From Microbacterium sp. KUDC0406 (lineage in GTDB: Bacteria > Actinomycetota > Actinomycetes > Actinomycetales > Microbacteriaceae), in the NCBI RefSeq assembly GCF_021582875.1, contig NZ_CP091138.1, forward strand, positions 930,001 to 994,000: DNA of 64,000 nt. The letters run 5' to 3'. The position numbers were made by a program, and so were the translations under genes. The notes under the pieces were generated by a model. That model was given only the letters and a program-made list of their open reading frames with translations. It ran no database searches and was not told the origin of the DNA. Within the stretch, counting starts at the first letter, position 1. Every line of letters begins with the position of its first letter. Below, piece after piece: positions 1 through 8,845 of the stretch.

Positions 1-1652
1 GCGAAGTTCGGCACGTTCTGACGGGTCAGGGCGAGGCCTGTGGGTCCGCCGCGCCTGCCGAGAATCTCGAGCCACGCCGCCGCGGTCTCGTTCCCGTCCG
101 CAGGGCGGACGATCGTCATGTTCGGGATCGCACGCAACGCCGCGAGCTGCTCGATCGGCTGGTGTGTCGGACCGTCCTCGCCGAGGGCGACCGAGTCATG
201 CGTCCAGACGAACACGCTCGGCACGTTCATCAGTGCGGCCAGGCGCACGGCGGGGCGCATGTAGTCGCTGAAGATGAGGAAGGTGCCGCCGAAGGGACGG
301 GTCGGGCCGTGCAGCACGATGCCGTTCAGGATGGCGCCCATCGCGTGCTCGCGGATGCCGAAGTGCAGCACGCGGCCGTACGGGCTTCCCTTCCATTCAT
401 GCGTGGACCACTCCGCCGGGATGAACGACGCGGCATCGGCGATGGTGGTGTTGTTCGAGCCCGCCAGGTCGGCGGAGCCGCCCCACAGCTCGGGGAGCTT
501 CGGCGAGAGAGCGTTGATGACCTTGCCGGATGCCGCGCGGGTGGACACCTCGGTGCCGGCCTCGAACACCGGCAGCGCCTCCGCGACGCCCTCGGGCAGT
601 GCGTGCGCCTCGAGGCGGTCGAGCAGGGACTTGCGCTCGGGGTTGGCGGCTGCCCAGGCGTCGAACGACGACTGCCAAGCGGCGCGGTCCTCGGCCGCGC
701 GGGCGCCCAGTTCGCGGGTGTGGGCGATGACGGCGTCCTCGACGACGAACGCCTTCTCGGGGTCGAAGCCGAGCACGACCTTGGTGGCCGCGACCTCGTC
801 CGCGCCCAGCGCGTTGCCGTGCACGGCCTCGGTTCCCGACTTGTTCGGGGCCGGCCAGCCGATGATGGTCTTCAGGATGATCAGCGTGGGCTTGCCGGTC
901 TCGGCCTTGCCCTGCTCGATCGCGTCGTCCAGCTCCTGCACGTCCTCGACGTACTGCCCGGTACGGCGCCAGTCGACCTCGAGCACCTGCCAGCCGTACG
1001 CCTCGTACCGCTGACGCACGTCCTCCGTGAACGCGACGTCTGTGTCGCCCTCGATCGAGATCTGGTTCGAGTCGTAGATGGCGATCAGGTTGCCGAGCTG
1101 CTGGTGCCCCGCGAGGGACGACGCCTCGCTGGTCACGCCCTCCTGCAGGTCGCCGTCTCCGGCGATCACGTAGACGTGGTGGTCGAAGGGGCTGGAACCG
1201 GCTGCGGCATCCGGATCGAACAGGCCGCGCTCGTAGCGCGAGGCGTACGCGAAGCCGACCGCGGAGGCGAGGCCCTGGCCGAGAGGGCCGGTCGTGACCT
1301 CCACGCCCTTCGTGTGCCCGTACTCCGGGTGACCGGGCGTCAGCGATCCCCAGGTGCGCAGCGATTCGAGATCCGACAGCTCGAGGCCGAACCCGCCCAG
1401 GTAGAGCTGGATGTACTGAGTGAGGGACGAGTGCCCGACCGAGAGGATGAAGCGGTCCCGCCCGATCCAGTGCGTGTCCGCCGGATCGTGGCGCATGACT
1501 CGCTGGTAGAGCAGGTAGGCCACGGGAGCGAGGCTCATCGCCGTGCCCGGGTGGCCGTTCCCCACCTTCTGCACGGCGTCCGCCGCCAGTACGCGTGCGG
1601 TGTCCACCGCTCGCCGGTCGAGATCGTTCCAGATGACTTCCGCCACGGTCAT
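1..1652 (-). CDS. tkt: Transketolase, 3' end cut off by window edge
   Basis: Thiamine-diphosphate enzyme of the non-oxidative pentose phosphate pathway that moves two-carbon units between sugar phosphates in the cytoplasm. About 550 codons are present from an ATG preceded by AGAAGG; the family is usually near 700 residues, so the C-terminal domain lies outside. Visible landmarks are the N-terminal GHPGTAMS stretch, the diphosphate-binding segment from GDG (residues 165-167) to YDSN (about 193-196), and FGIREHAMG near residue 430 with the catalytic Glu of the Pyr domain. The frame is unbroken, unlike many neighbours. It faces ctaB divergently, as in mycobacteria (Rv1449c/Rv1451). Confidence 0.96.
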   Translation of the reverse strand, partial: MTVAEVIWNDLDRRAVDTARVLAADAVQKVGNGHPGTAMSLAPVAYLLYQRVMRHDPADTHWIGRDRFILSVGHSSLTQYIQLYLGGFGLELSDLESLRTWGSLTPGHPEYGHTKGVEVTTGPLGQGLASAVGFAYASRYERGLFDPDAAAGSSPFDHHVYVIAGDGDLQEGVTSEASSLAGHQQLGNLIAIYDSNQISIEGDTDVAFTEDVRQRYEAYGWQVLEVDWRRTGQYVEDVQELDDAIEQGKAETGKPTLIILKTIIGWPAPNKSGTEAVHGNALGADEVAATKVVLGFDPEKAFVVEDAVIAHTRELGARAAEDRAAWQSSFDAWAAANPERKSLLDRLEAHALPEGVAEALPVFEAGTEVSTRAASGKVINALSPKLPELWGGSADLAGSNNTTIADAASFIPAEWSTHEWKGSPYGRVLHFGIREHAMGAILNGIVLHGPTRPFGGTFLIFSDYMRPAVRLAALMNVPSVFVWTHDSVALGEDGPTHQPIEQLAALRAIPNMTIVRPADGNETAAAWLEILGRRGGPTGLALTRQNVPNF

Positions 1653-1843
1653 GCCCCTTCTGACAAGGAAAAAGGCGCCCGTCTTCCCTGCGCGATCCGC
1701 GTCGTCACGGAGGTGTGTGCACAGCGCCTGGGCGCGCGAGTGCTCCCCAGCATAGTGCGGTGAGGGGAGGGTGAAGCGGTTCGTTTCGGCGCCGACCGTC
1801 CGCGTTCGGTGCCGTAGACTCGGAGGTAACTGTCAGCATTCGC

Positions 1844-2777
1844 ATGGAGGAGGCGATCGCGATCTCGACGACGTCGCAGACCGATGCCCGTACGCACTCG
1901 CTCGGTCAGAAGATCCGCGGCTATGTGGCGCTGACGAAACCCCGCGTGATGGAGCTCCTCCTGGTCTCCACGGTGCCGGTGATGATCCTCGCCGCCGGCG
2001 GGATGCCCGACCTCTGGCTCGTGCTCGCGACGGTGCTGGGTGGTGCCATGAGCGCCGGCTCCGGCGGCATCCTTCAACATGTACCTCGATCGCGACATCG
2101 ACGTGCACATGAAGCGCACCGAGAACCGTCCGCTCGTGACCGGCGAGGTGTCGCCGCGCGGCGCACTGGTGTTCTCCTGGGTGCTCGCGGTCGTGTCGAC
2201 CGCCTGGCTGTGGCTGACGACGAACTGGCTGGCGGCGGCGCTGTCCGCGACCGCGATCTTCTTCTACGTGGTCATCTACACGATGATCCTCAAGCGGCGC
2301 ACCGAGCAGAACATCATCTGGGGCGGCATCGCCGGGTGCTTCCCGGTCGTCATCGGCTGGTCCGCGGTGACGGGCTCGCTCGCCTGGCCGCCGATCGTGC
2401 TGTTCGTGCTGGTCTTCCTGTGGACCCCGGCGCATTACTGGCCCCTGTCGATGAAGTACAAGGACGACTACGACGACGTCGACGTGCCGATGCTGGGAGT
2501 CACGCGCTCCCCGTCGCAGGTGGGCCTGCAGGTCATCCTGTACGCGTGGGCGACCGTCGCGTGCTCGCTGCTGCTCGTGCCCGTCGCAGGCATGGGCCTG
2601 GTGTACACGGTCTCGGCCCTGGTCTTCGGCGGCTGGTTCATCTACGAGTCGCACCGGCTGTACAACCGCGCCGTGCACCGCGACGAGCCGCGACCGATGC
2701 GTGTGTTCCACGCCTCGATCACGTACCTGACCCTGATCTTCCTCGCGGTGGCAGTCGATCCGCTGCTGCCGTTCTGA
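1844..2777 (+). CDS. ctaB: Protoheme IX farnesyltransferase (heme O synthase), frameshifted
   Basis: Polytopic UbiA-family prenyltransferase that adds a farnesyl group to heme B, giving heme O for aa3-type cytochrome oxidase. The first frame runs through [10 protein letters not shown] and AGGMPDLW; the second carries [18 protein letters not shown] (the aspartate-rich prenyl diphosphate site) and the remaining membrane helices to VDPLLPF. Moving between frames needs removal of one G at about 2061-2067 (restored reading SAGSAASFNMY), so this is probably a consensus error. The ATG at 1844 is the only in-frame start seen, but GGAGGAGG lies just after it rather than before, so the start is uncertain. 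TAGACT at 1815-1820 could be a -10 element. Confidence 0.9.
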
Positions 2778-2789
2778 CCGACGGATGAC

Positions 2790-2823
2790 GAAGGGCCGGC
2801 CCCGAGCGGGGCCGGCCCTTTTC
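2790..2823. terminator. Strong terminator between ctaB and convergent gene
   Basis: A near-perfect inverted repeat (AAGGGCCGGCCCC, loop GAGC, GGGGCCGGCCCTT) followed by a short T run lies just after the ctaB stop. It can serve ctaB and, in the other orientation, the facing membrane protein gene. Confidence 0.85.
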
Positions 2824-2833
2824 GCGTTCCGGA

Positions 2834-3262
2834 TCAGCGGCCGGGTGCCCCGACGGGCTCGGCGGGGGAGTCCGCCTCGGCCGGATGCTCCGCCTCAGCG
2901 GCATCCTCGAGCGGGGCTGCTTCGTCGGCATCCGCCCCGGGCGCGGACGATGCCTCGTCCTGCGCAGCCCCGTCGACCGGCTCGCCGGCCTCGGCCTGCG
3001 GGCGGGGGAGGAGCGCCTTCGCGGCCGCGAGGGCCAGCGCCAGCAGCAGGCCGATCACTCCGCAACCCAGCACCACCGCGCCGAGCATCACCCAGCTCTG
3101 CCCGGCGTACACCTCGACGCCGGTGGCAGTGCCGTCGAGCAGCGCTGACGTCATCGCGCCGATCTGCCGGGTGGACAGCCACCCGCCCAGGCCGATCGCG
3201 ATGAGCGACAGCAGCACCAGAGCGAGGTAGGGGACGGAGCGGACGAGCGATGTCTTCTTCAT
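2834..3262 (-). CDS. Small membrane protein of unknown function
   Basis: 142 residues. Two hydrophobic segments (about 8-28, PYLALVLLSLIAIGLGGW, and about 57-82, VMLGAVVLGCGVIGLLLALAL) are followed by an acidic, Ala/Pro-rich tail of about 50 residues expected to be disordered. No catalytic motif is seen. It lies 45 bp downstream of ctaA on the same strand, so it may be cotranscribed and connected with cytochrome oxidase assembly; that is position-based inference. Comparable short proteins next to ctaA in Microbacterium are sometimes labelled dinucleotide-utilizing enzyme, a name nothing here supports. Confidence 0.75.
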   Translation of the reverse strand: MKKTSLVRSVPYLALVLLSLIAIGLGGWLSTRQIGAMTSALLDGTATGVEVYAGQSWVMLGAVVLGCGVIGLLLALALAAAKALLPRPQAEAGEPVDGAAQDEASSAPGADADEAAPLEDAAEAEHPAEADSPAEPVGAPGR

Positions 3263-3307
3263 GTCCGGAACTCTTCCGGATCGCCTGATGCGCGCGTTGT
3301 GCGCCGG

Positions 3308-4432
3308 CTATGCGTGGCCTGCGTGCGCCGCAGCGAGGGCGGGGTCCTCATAGGCGGAGACCGGGCGCTTCAGGTTCAGCACGACCACCGTGTAGGCGGC
3401 GGCCGAGAGCGAGGCCAGCATCATGTGGATGCCGACCAGTACCGGCGGCAGACCGTGACGGGCCTGCAGCACGCCCACGAGGACCTGCACCAGTACAGCG
3501 ACGGCCAGCACGATGAGCCAGTTGCGCGGCGGCAGGCGCAGCACGAAGGCGCTGATCAGCAGTGCCACGATGAGCGCGGCGAGGATGTAGCCGGGCCAGG
3601 AGTGCACATGTGCCAGCCAGGTGGCGTCGAACCCGTTGCGCTGGATGTTCGCGTCGCCGGAGTGCGGACCGGAGCCGGTGGTGAGCACGCCGAACAGGAT
3701 CGTGACGGCCAGCGCGAGCCCGGTGACGTGGGTGAGGATGGTGAACCAACGCGGCACGGCCGCCCTGCGTGGGCCCGGAGTCGCGTTCATCCGGACCAGG
3801 AACGCGGCCGTGACACACACCAGCAGCAGCGAGGATGCGTAGTGGAAGCCGACGACGAATGCGTTCAGCTCGGTCAGCACGGCGAAGCCGCCGACGACCG
3901 CCTGCGCCATCACGCCTGCGAGCACGATCCACGCCAGCAGCGCCAGATCGCGGCGCTGTGTGGTGCGGCGCAGCGAATCGATTGCGCCCGCGAGCACCGA
4001 CAGCAGCAGCGCAGCGGACATCAGCGCCGCCGAGTAGATCACGCCCGTCCCCGCGGCGATCGCGTACACGGCGACCGCCAGCGCCACACCGCCGAGCGCG
4101 AACCAGAGTGCGCGGAAGACGAGGGAGCGCCCGCCGACGGCGTGCACGGTGAGCAGGACGACCGCGAGTGCGACCAGGCCGACGACACCGGTCATCGTGC
4201 GGTTGCCGAACTCGATCAGGCCGTGGATGCCCTGCTCAGGAAGCGGGACGAGCGACTCCGGAGTGCACAGCGGCCAGTCCGAGCATCCGAGACCCGAGCC
4301 GGTGAGCCGCACCGCTCCGCCGGTGCCGATGATGATCACCTCGGCCAGGAACGACAGCCAGGCGAACACCCGGAGCGGGCGGGAGAGGATCGTGCCCGTC
4401 TCGGGACGGGACGTGGCGGAACTGGCGTGCAT
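3308..4432 (-). CDS. ctaA: Heme A synthase, COX15/CtaA family
   Basis: Integral membrane mono-oxygenase that converts heme O to heme A, the step after CtaB. 374 residues with about eight hydrophobic helices; the conserved HGLIEFGNR with its heme-ligand histidine follows the first helix, a Cys pair lies in GLGCSDWPLC, and further histidines occur in VGFHYASS, LAHVHSWPG and VGIHMML. The frame is open further upstream, but the ATG at 4432 is chosen because GGAGGTG lies a few bases ahead and the protein then begins like its family. Divergent from the suf operon; this ctaB/ctaA/suf neighbourhood matches mycobacterial order. Confidence 0.94.
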   Translation of the reverse strand: MHASSATSRPETGTILSRPLRVFAWLSFLAEVIIIGTGGAVRLTGSGLGCSDWPLCTPESLVPLPEQGIHGLIEFGNRTMTGVVGLVALAVVLLTVHAVGGRSLVFRALWFALGGVALAVAVYAIAAGTGVIYSAALMSAALLLSVLAGAIDSLRRTTQRRDLALLAWIVLAGVMAQAVVGGFAVLTELNAFVVGFHYASSLLLVCVTAAFLVRMNATPGPRRAAVPRWFTILTHVTGLALAVTILFGVLTTGSGPHSGDANIQRNGFDATWLAHVHSWPGYILAALIVALLISAFVLRLPPRNWLIVLAVAVLVQVLVGVLQARHGLPPVLVGIHMMLASLSAAAYTVVVLNLKRPVSAYEDPALAAAHAGHA

Positions 4433-4664
4433 GGCACCTCCGGCCCGCACGCAACCTGGGAAACGGCTCGGATGCCGGCGGAACCTGTAGAATCGGATTG
4501 TTGCGATGCGCGCGCCGAGCGCGAGACGCATCAGCAACAGTTTAGGCGCGATGAACGCGTCGCTGATGAGGGCCCCACAGCGGCATCCCATCCCCGGTCA
4601 CTCGACGGGGGTCGGGCATGCCGGGGCGGATGACACCGTTTGCGGCCTGTAGAGGAGAGTGTGT

Positions 4665-6083
4665 ATGTCGGATGTGCTGATCGACCGCCCCGAGCTCGAA
4701 GGTCTGGGGGTGTACGAATTCGGCTGGCACGATGAGGACGTCGCCGGCGCCAGTGCGAAGCGCGGCCTGAGCGAAGCCGTCGTGCGCGACATCTCCGGCC
4801 TCAAGAACGAGCCGGAATGGATGCTGAAGACCCGTCTGAAGGGTCTCGGCCTGTTCGGCCGCAAGCCGATGCCGACCTGGGGCGCAGACCTCAGCGACAT
4901 CGACTTCGACAACATCAAGTACTTCGTCCGCTCCACAGAGAAGCAGGCGCAGTCGTGGGAGGACCTCCCCGCCGACATCCGCGAGACCTACGAGCGTCTG
5001 GGGATCCCCGAGGCCGAGCGCCAGCGCCTGGTCGCCGGCGTCGCCGCCCAGTACGAGTCCGAGGTGGTCTACCACCAGATCCGCGAGGACCTCGAGGCGC
5101 AGGGCGTCATCTTCATGGACACCGACACCGCGCTGCGCGAGCACCCGGAGTTCTTCGAGGAGTACTTCGGCACCGTCATCCCGCCCGGCGACAACAAGTT
5201 CGCCGCGCTGAACACGGCCGTGTGGTCGGGCGGCTCGTTCGTCTACGTGCCGAAGGGCGTGCACGTCGAGATCCCGCTGCAGGCGTACTTCCGGATCAAC
5301 ACCGAGAACATGGGCCAGTTCGAGCGCACGCTGATCATCGCCGACGAGGACAGCTACGTGCACTACATCGAGGGCTGCACCGCCCCGATCTACAAGTCCG
5401 ACTCGCTGCACTCGGCCGTGGTCGAGATCATCGTGAAGAAGAACGCCCGCGTGCGCTACACGACGATCCAGAACTGGTCGAACAACGTCTACAACCTGGT
5501 CACCAAGCGCGCCGTGGCGCACGAGGGCGCCACCATGGAATGGGTCGACGGCAACATCGGCTCCAAGGTGACGATGAAATACCCGTCGATCTACCTGATG
5601 GGCGAGCACGCCAAGGGCGAGACCCTGTCGGTCGCCTTCGCCGGTCCCGGCCAGCACCAGGACGCCGGCGCGAAGATGATCCACATGGCGCCGTACACGC
5701 AGTCGTCGATCGTCTCGAAGTCGATCGCCCGCGGCGGCGGTCGCGCCGGCTACCGCGGTGAGGTGCGAGTGGACCCGTCCGCGCACCACTCCGCGAACAC
5801 CGTGCGCTGCGATGCGCTGCTGGTCGACACGCAGTCCCGCTCCGACACCTACCCGGCGATCGACATCCGCGTCGACGACGTGCAGCTGGGCCACGAGGCG
5901 ACCGTCTCGAAGGTCAGCGAGGAGCAGCTGTTCTACCTGCAGTCCCGCGGGATGCCGGAGGACGAGGCGATGGCGATGATCGTGCGCGGCTTCATCGAGC
6001 CGATCGCGCGCGAGCTGCCGATGGAGTACGCGATGGAGCTCAACAAGCTCATCGAGATGGGCATGGAAGGTTCGGTGGGCTGA
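4665..6083 (+). CDS. sufB: Fe-S cluster assembly scaffold SufB
   Basis: Scaffold subunit of the SufBCD complex that builds iron-sulfur clusters in the cytoplasm. 472 residues, the normal length, with the beta-helix core motifs [30 protein letters not shown] (conserved Cys) and [16 protein letters not shown] 4665 is preferred over GTG 4659 because AGGAGAG precedes it at proper spacing. It is the first gene of a tight operon (sufB-sufD-Rieske-sufC-sufT). Unlike mycobacteria, no sufR repressor gene lies upstream; the 230-bp gap to ctaA holds the divergent promoters but I see no clear regulator site. Confidence 0.97.
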   Translation: MSDVLIDRPELEGLGVYEFGWHDEDVAGASAKRGLSEAVVRDISGLKNEPEWMLKTRLKGLGLFGRKPMPTWGADLSDIDFDNIKYFVRSTEKQAQSWEDLPADIRETYERLGIPEAERQRLVAGVAAQYESEVVYHQIREDLEAQGVIFMDTDTALREHPEFFEEYFGTVIPPGDNKFAALNTAVWSGGSFVYVPKGVHVEIPLQAYFRINTENMGQFERTLIIADEDSYVHYIEGCTAPIYKSDSLHSAVVEIIVKKNARVRYTTIQNWSNNVYNLVTKRAVAHEGATMEWVDGNIGSKVTMKYPSIYLMGEHAKGETLSVAFAGPGQHQDAGAKMIHMAPYTQSSIVSKSIARGGGRAGYRGEVRVDPSAHHSANTVRCDALLVDTQSRSDTYPAIDIRVDDVQLGHEATVSKVSEEQLFYLQSRGMPEDEAMAMIVRGFIEPIARELPMEYAMELNKLIEMGMEGSVG

Positions 6084-6086
6084 CCC

Positions 6087-7238
6087 GTGACAACCGCATA
6101 CATCGAGGTCGAGCCTGCCTTCGTGCCGGTGCAGACCCGTTCAGAGCGGCCGCACTCGTTCGAGCCGGACGACTTCGGCGCACCGAACGGCCGTGAGGTC
6201 AACTGGAAGCACACGCCCGTCGAGAAGCTGCGCGCCCTGTTCGAGGTCGCGTCGCAGAACGACGGAGTGACCTACGAGGTCAGCTCGGACCAGTTCGTGG
6301 GCGCACCGCTCGCGGCGGGCACCGCTCCGCGCGGCGAGTTCTTCCGCCCCGAGGACGTCGTCTCCGCCGTGGCCTGGAAGGGCGCGGTCGAGGCGCTGCA
6401 CATCGACATCCCGCAGGACGCCGAGGTCGCCGAACCCATCGTCGTGACAGTCACCGGCCAGGGCGCTGAGCGCCGCGCCGACGGCCACATCGTGATCGAG
6501 GCCGGCGTCAACAGCTCGGCCACCGTGCTGCTGCGCCACCTGGGCTCCGCCCAGTACGCGCAGAATGTCGAGATCCTGGTCCGCGACGGCGCGAAGCTCA
6601 CCGTGGTCAGCGTGCAGCAGTGGCAGGACGACGCCGTGCACGCGGCATCCCACCAGGTGCAGGTCGGTCGAGACGCCGCGCTCACCCACTCGGTCGTCAG
6701 CTTCGGCGGCGGTCTGGTCCGCGTGAACCCGAACGTCGAGCTCGCCGGAAACGGCGCGCAGGGCCGCCTGTACGGACTGTCCTACGCCGACGCCGGGCAG
6801 CACCTCGAGTCGCAGGTGTACCTGTACCACAAGGGCGCTCACACGGTCGGCGACGTGCTCTACAAGGGTGCGCTGCAGGGCGAGAGCGCACACAGCGTGT
6901 GGATCGGCGACGTGCTCATCGGCGCCGACGCGGTCGGCACCGACTCCTACGAGGCGAACCGCAACCTGGTGCTGACCGAGGGCGCCCGCGCCGACTCGAT
7001 CCCGAACCTCGAGATCGAGACCGGCGACATCCTGGGTGCCGGCCACGCCAGCGCCACCGGTCGCTTCGACGACGAGCAGCTCTTCTACCTGCAGGCACGC
7101 GGGATCGACGAGGAGCAGGCGCGGCGTCTGGTCGTGCTCGGCTTCCTCAGCGACATCGTCCAGCGCCTCGGCATCCCCTCGCTGGAGGAGGAGCTCATGA
7201 TCGCCATCGAGGCCGAGCTCGCCGAGGTGAACGGGTGA
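6087..7238 (+). CDS. sufD: Fe-S cluster assembly protein SufD
   Basis: SufB paralogue that pairs with SufB in the SufBC2D complex. 383 residues from a GTG three bases after the sufB stop. The N-terminal half is variable; the C-terminal half has the SUF beta-helix (LEIETGDILGAGHASATGRF, with the conserved His, then DDEQLFYLQARGI, nearly the same as SufB). Its TGA overlaps the GTG of the Rieske gene, suggesting translational coupling. It was distinguished from SufB by its shorter length and by lacking the SufB Cys motif. Confidence 0.95.
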   Translation: MTTAYIEVEPAFVPVQTRSERPHSFEPDDFGAPNGREVNWKHTPVEKLRALFEVASQNDGVTYEVSSDQFVGAPLAAGTAPRGEFFRPEDVVSAVAWKGAVEALHIDIPQDAEVAEPIVVTVTGQGAERRADGHIVIEAGVNSSATVLLRHLGSAQYAQNVEILVRDGAKLTVVSVQQWQDDAVHAASHQVQVGRDAALTHSVVSFGGGLVRVNPNVELAGNGAQGRLYGLSYADAGQHLESQVYLYHKGAHTVGDVLYKGALQGESAHSVWIGDVLIGADAVGTDSYEANRNLVLTEGARADSIPNLEIETGDILGAGHASATGRFDDEQLFYLQARGIDEEQARRLVVLGFLSDIVQRLGIPSLEEELMIAIEAELAEVNG

Positions 7239-7561
7239 CCGCGCAGCGCGCCTGCGCCCTGAGCGAGCTCGAGCAGGACACGCCCCTGCGCGTGGTGCTC
7301 GACGGCAAGCCGATCGCCGTGGTTCGCGACTCGAACGACGTCGTGCACGCGATCGGCGACACCTGCACCCACGGCGACATCTCGCTGTCCGAGGGCTTCG
7401 TCGAGGGCGAGACGCTGGAGTGCTGGGCGCACGGCTCCCAGTTCTCGCTCATCACCGGCAAGCCCCTCAACCTCCCCGCTTTCGAGCCCGTCCCGGTCTA
7501 CACCGTCACGATCGACGGAGACGACGTGCTCATCGACCCGAGTGCGACGGTCGCGGCCTGA
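7235..7561 (+). CDS. Rieske-type [2Fe-2S] ferredoxin in suf operon
   Basis: 108 residues starting at a GTG that overlaps the sufD stop (GTGA). The Rieske ligand pairs are complete: Cys44-x-His46 in CTHGD and Cys63-x2-His66 in CWAHG. The protein is a small soluble Rieske domain of the ferredoxin type used by non-heme iron oxygenases, but no oxygenase is near. In actinobacterial suf operons such a gene is common, and an electron-transfer or cluster-trafficking role during assembly is inferred, not shown. A 33-bp gap separates it from sufC. Confidence 0.93.
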   Translation: MTAQRACALSELEQDTPLRVVLDGKPIAVVRDSNDVVHAIGDTCTHGDISLSEGFVEGETLECWAHGSQFSLITGKPLNLPAFEPVPVYTVTIDGDDVLIDPSATVAA

Positions 7562-7594
7562 GCCGCAGTCGCACGAGAAACGAAGGAATTCTGA

Positions 7595-8365
7595 ATGTCT
7601 GTTCTTGAGATCCGCGACCTGCACGTGACGGTCGAGACGGATGCCGGAACCACCCCCATCCTCAACGGCATCGATCTGACGATCAAGACCGGCGAGACCC
7701 ACGCCATCATGGGCCCGAACGGCTCCGGCAAGTCGACGCTGGCCTACACGATCGCCGGACACCCGAAGTACACCGTCACCCAGGGCACGATCACCTTCGA
7801 CGGTGAGGACGTCCTCGCGATGACCGTCGACGAGCGCGCCCGCGCCGGCCTGTTCCTGGCCATGCAGTACCCGGTCGAGATCCCCGGTGTCACCGTGACC
7901 AACTTCCTGCGCACCGCGAAGACCGCGCTCGACGGCGAGGCGCCGTCGATCCGGCAGTGGACCAAGGACGTCAAGTCGGCGATGACCAACCTGCGCATGG
8001 ACCCGAAGTTCGCTCAGCGCAACGTCAACGAGGGCTTCTCCGGCGGCGAGAAGAAGCGCCACGAGATCCTGCAGCTGGAGGTGCTCAAGCCGAAGTTCGC
8101 CGTGCTCGACGAGACCGATTCCGGCCTCGACGTGGACGCGCTGAAGATCGTCTCGGAGGGTGTGAACCGCGCCAAGGAGGAGACGAACCTCGGCGTGCTG
8201 CTGATCACGCACTACACCCGCATCCTGCGCTACATCCGCCCGCAGTTCGTGCACGTGGTCGTCGCGGGCAAGATCGTCGAAGAGGGCGGTCCCGAGCTGG
8301 CCGACCGCCTCGAGGACGAGGGCTACGACCGATTCCTCGACCCCGCCGCTCCCATCGAAGCGTAG
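7595..8365 (+). CDS. sufC: Fe-S cluster assembly ATPase SufC
   Basis: ABC-type ATPase that drives the SufBD scaffold. 256 residues: Walker A GPNGSGKST (about 37-45), the Q-loop in LAMQYPVEIPGV, the SufC-type signature GFSGGEKKRHEILQ (about 148-161), Walker B FAVLDETDSGLD and the H-loop ITHYTR. LDETDSGLD in place of the usual LDEPTSGLD is a SufC hallmark. ATG start with GAAGGA upstream. Soluble; no membrane partner is expected because it is not a transporter. Confidence 0.97.
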   Translation: MSVLEIRDLHVTVETDAGTTPILNGIDLTIKTGETHAIMGPNGSGKSTLAYTIAGHPKYTVTQGTITFDGEDVLAMTVDERARAGLFLAMQYPVEIPGVTVTNFLRTAKTALDGEAPSIRQWTKDVKSAMTNLRMDPKFAQRNVNEGFSGGEKKRHEILQLEVLKPKFAVLDETDSGLDVDALKIVSEGVNRAKEETNLGVLLITHYTRILRYIRPQFVHVVVAGKIVEEGGPELADRLEDEGYDRFLDPAAPIEA

Positions 8366-8374
8366 GCTGAGGCC

Positions 8375-8704
8375 ATGACCGCAACGCTGACCGACGAGAA
8401 GTACGACGAGGTCACCGAGGCTCTGAAGGATGTCATGGATCCCGAGCTCGGGATCAACGTCGTCGACCTGGGACTGATCTACGATCTCGCCTGGGACGAC
8501 GAGAACGACGCACTCGTCATCCACATGACCCTGACCAGCGCCGGATGCCCGCTCACCGACGTGCTCGAGGAGCAGACCGCGCAGGCACTGGACAACGTGG
8601 TGGACCGGTTCCGCATCAACTGGGTGTGGATGCCGCCGTGGGGTCCTGAGCGGATCACCGACGACGGGCGCGACATGATGCGCGCTCTCGGCTTCGCGAT
8701 CTGA
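8375..8704 (+). CDS. sufT: Metal-sulfur cluster assembly factor, SufT/MIP18 family
   Basis: 109-residue DUF59/MIP18 protein; family members help deliver Fe-S clusters. It shows KDVMDPELGINVVDLGLIYD near the N terminus, the SAGCP motif with the conserved Cys, and the C-terminal VWMPPWGPERITDDGRD. It starts 9 bp after sufC and ends the operon. In mycobacteria sufS and sufU sit between sufC and sufT; here nothing does, so desulfurase and sulfur acceptor must come from elsewhere. Confidence 0.94.
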   Translation: MTATLTDEKYDEVTEALKDVMDPELGINVVDLGLIYDLAWDDENDALVIHMTLTSAGCPLTDVLEEQTAQALDNVVDRFRINWVWMPPWGPERITDDGRDMMRALGFAI

Positions 8705-8721
8705 GATCATCCGGTCGCCCC

Positions 8722-8820
8722 GCGAGGAGCGCAGCGACAAGACGACACGCAGCAGCGACGAGACGACACGCCTCAGGTATTCCTGGGGCGTTTCGTCTCG
8801 TTTCGCTCGCTCAACGACCC
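8722..8820. repeat. Intergenic repeat with hairpin (CGAGACGAAACGC family)
   Basis: Contains GCGAGGAGCGCAGCGAC, two tandem variants of CAGCGACgAGACGAcACG, then an inverted repeat (CGAGACGACACGCC ... GGGGCGTTTCGTCTCG, about 8758-8800) and ends in GCTCGCTCAACGACC. It is a shorter relative of the array at 47890-48127. It follows the suf operon and probably acts as its terminator, though there is no T run. Confidence 0.8.
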
Positions 8821-8845
8821 TGGCGGCGTCGATAGGCTCGTTCCT

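Noticed and set aside
162..1763. Plus-strand open frame of 533 codons opposite tkt
   Set aside because: Shadow; the minus strand reads as an uninterrupted transketolase.
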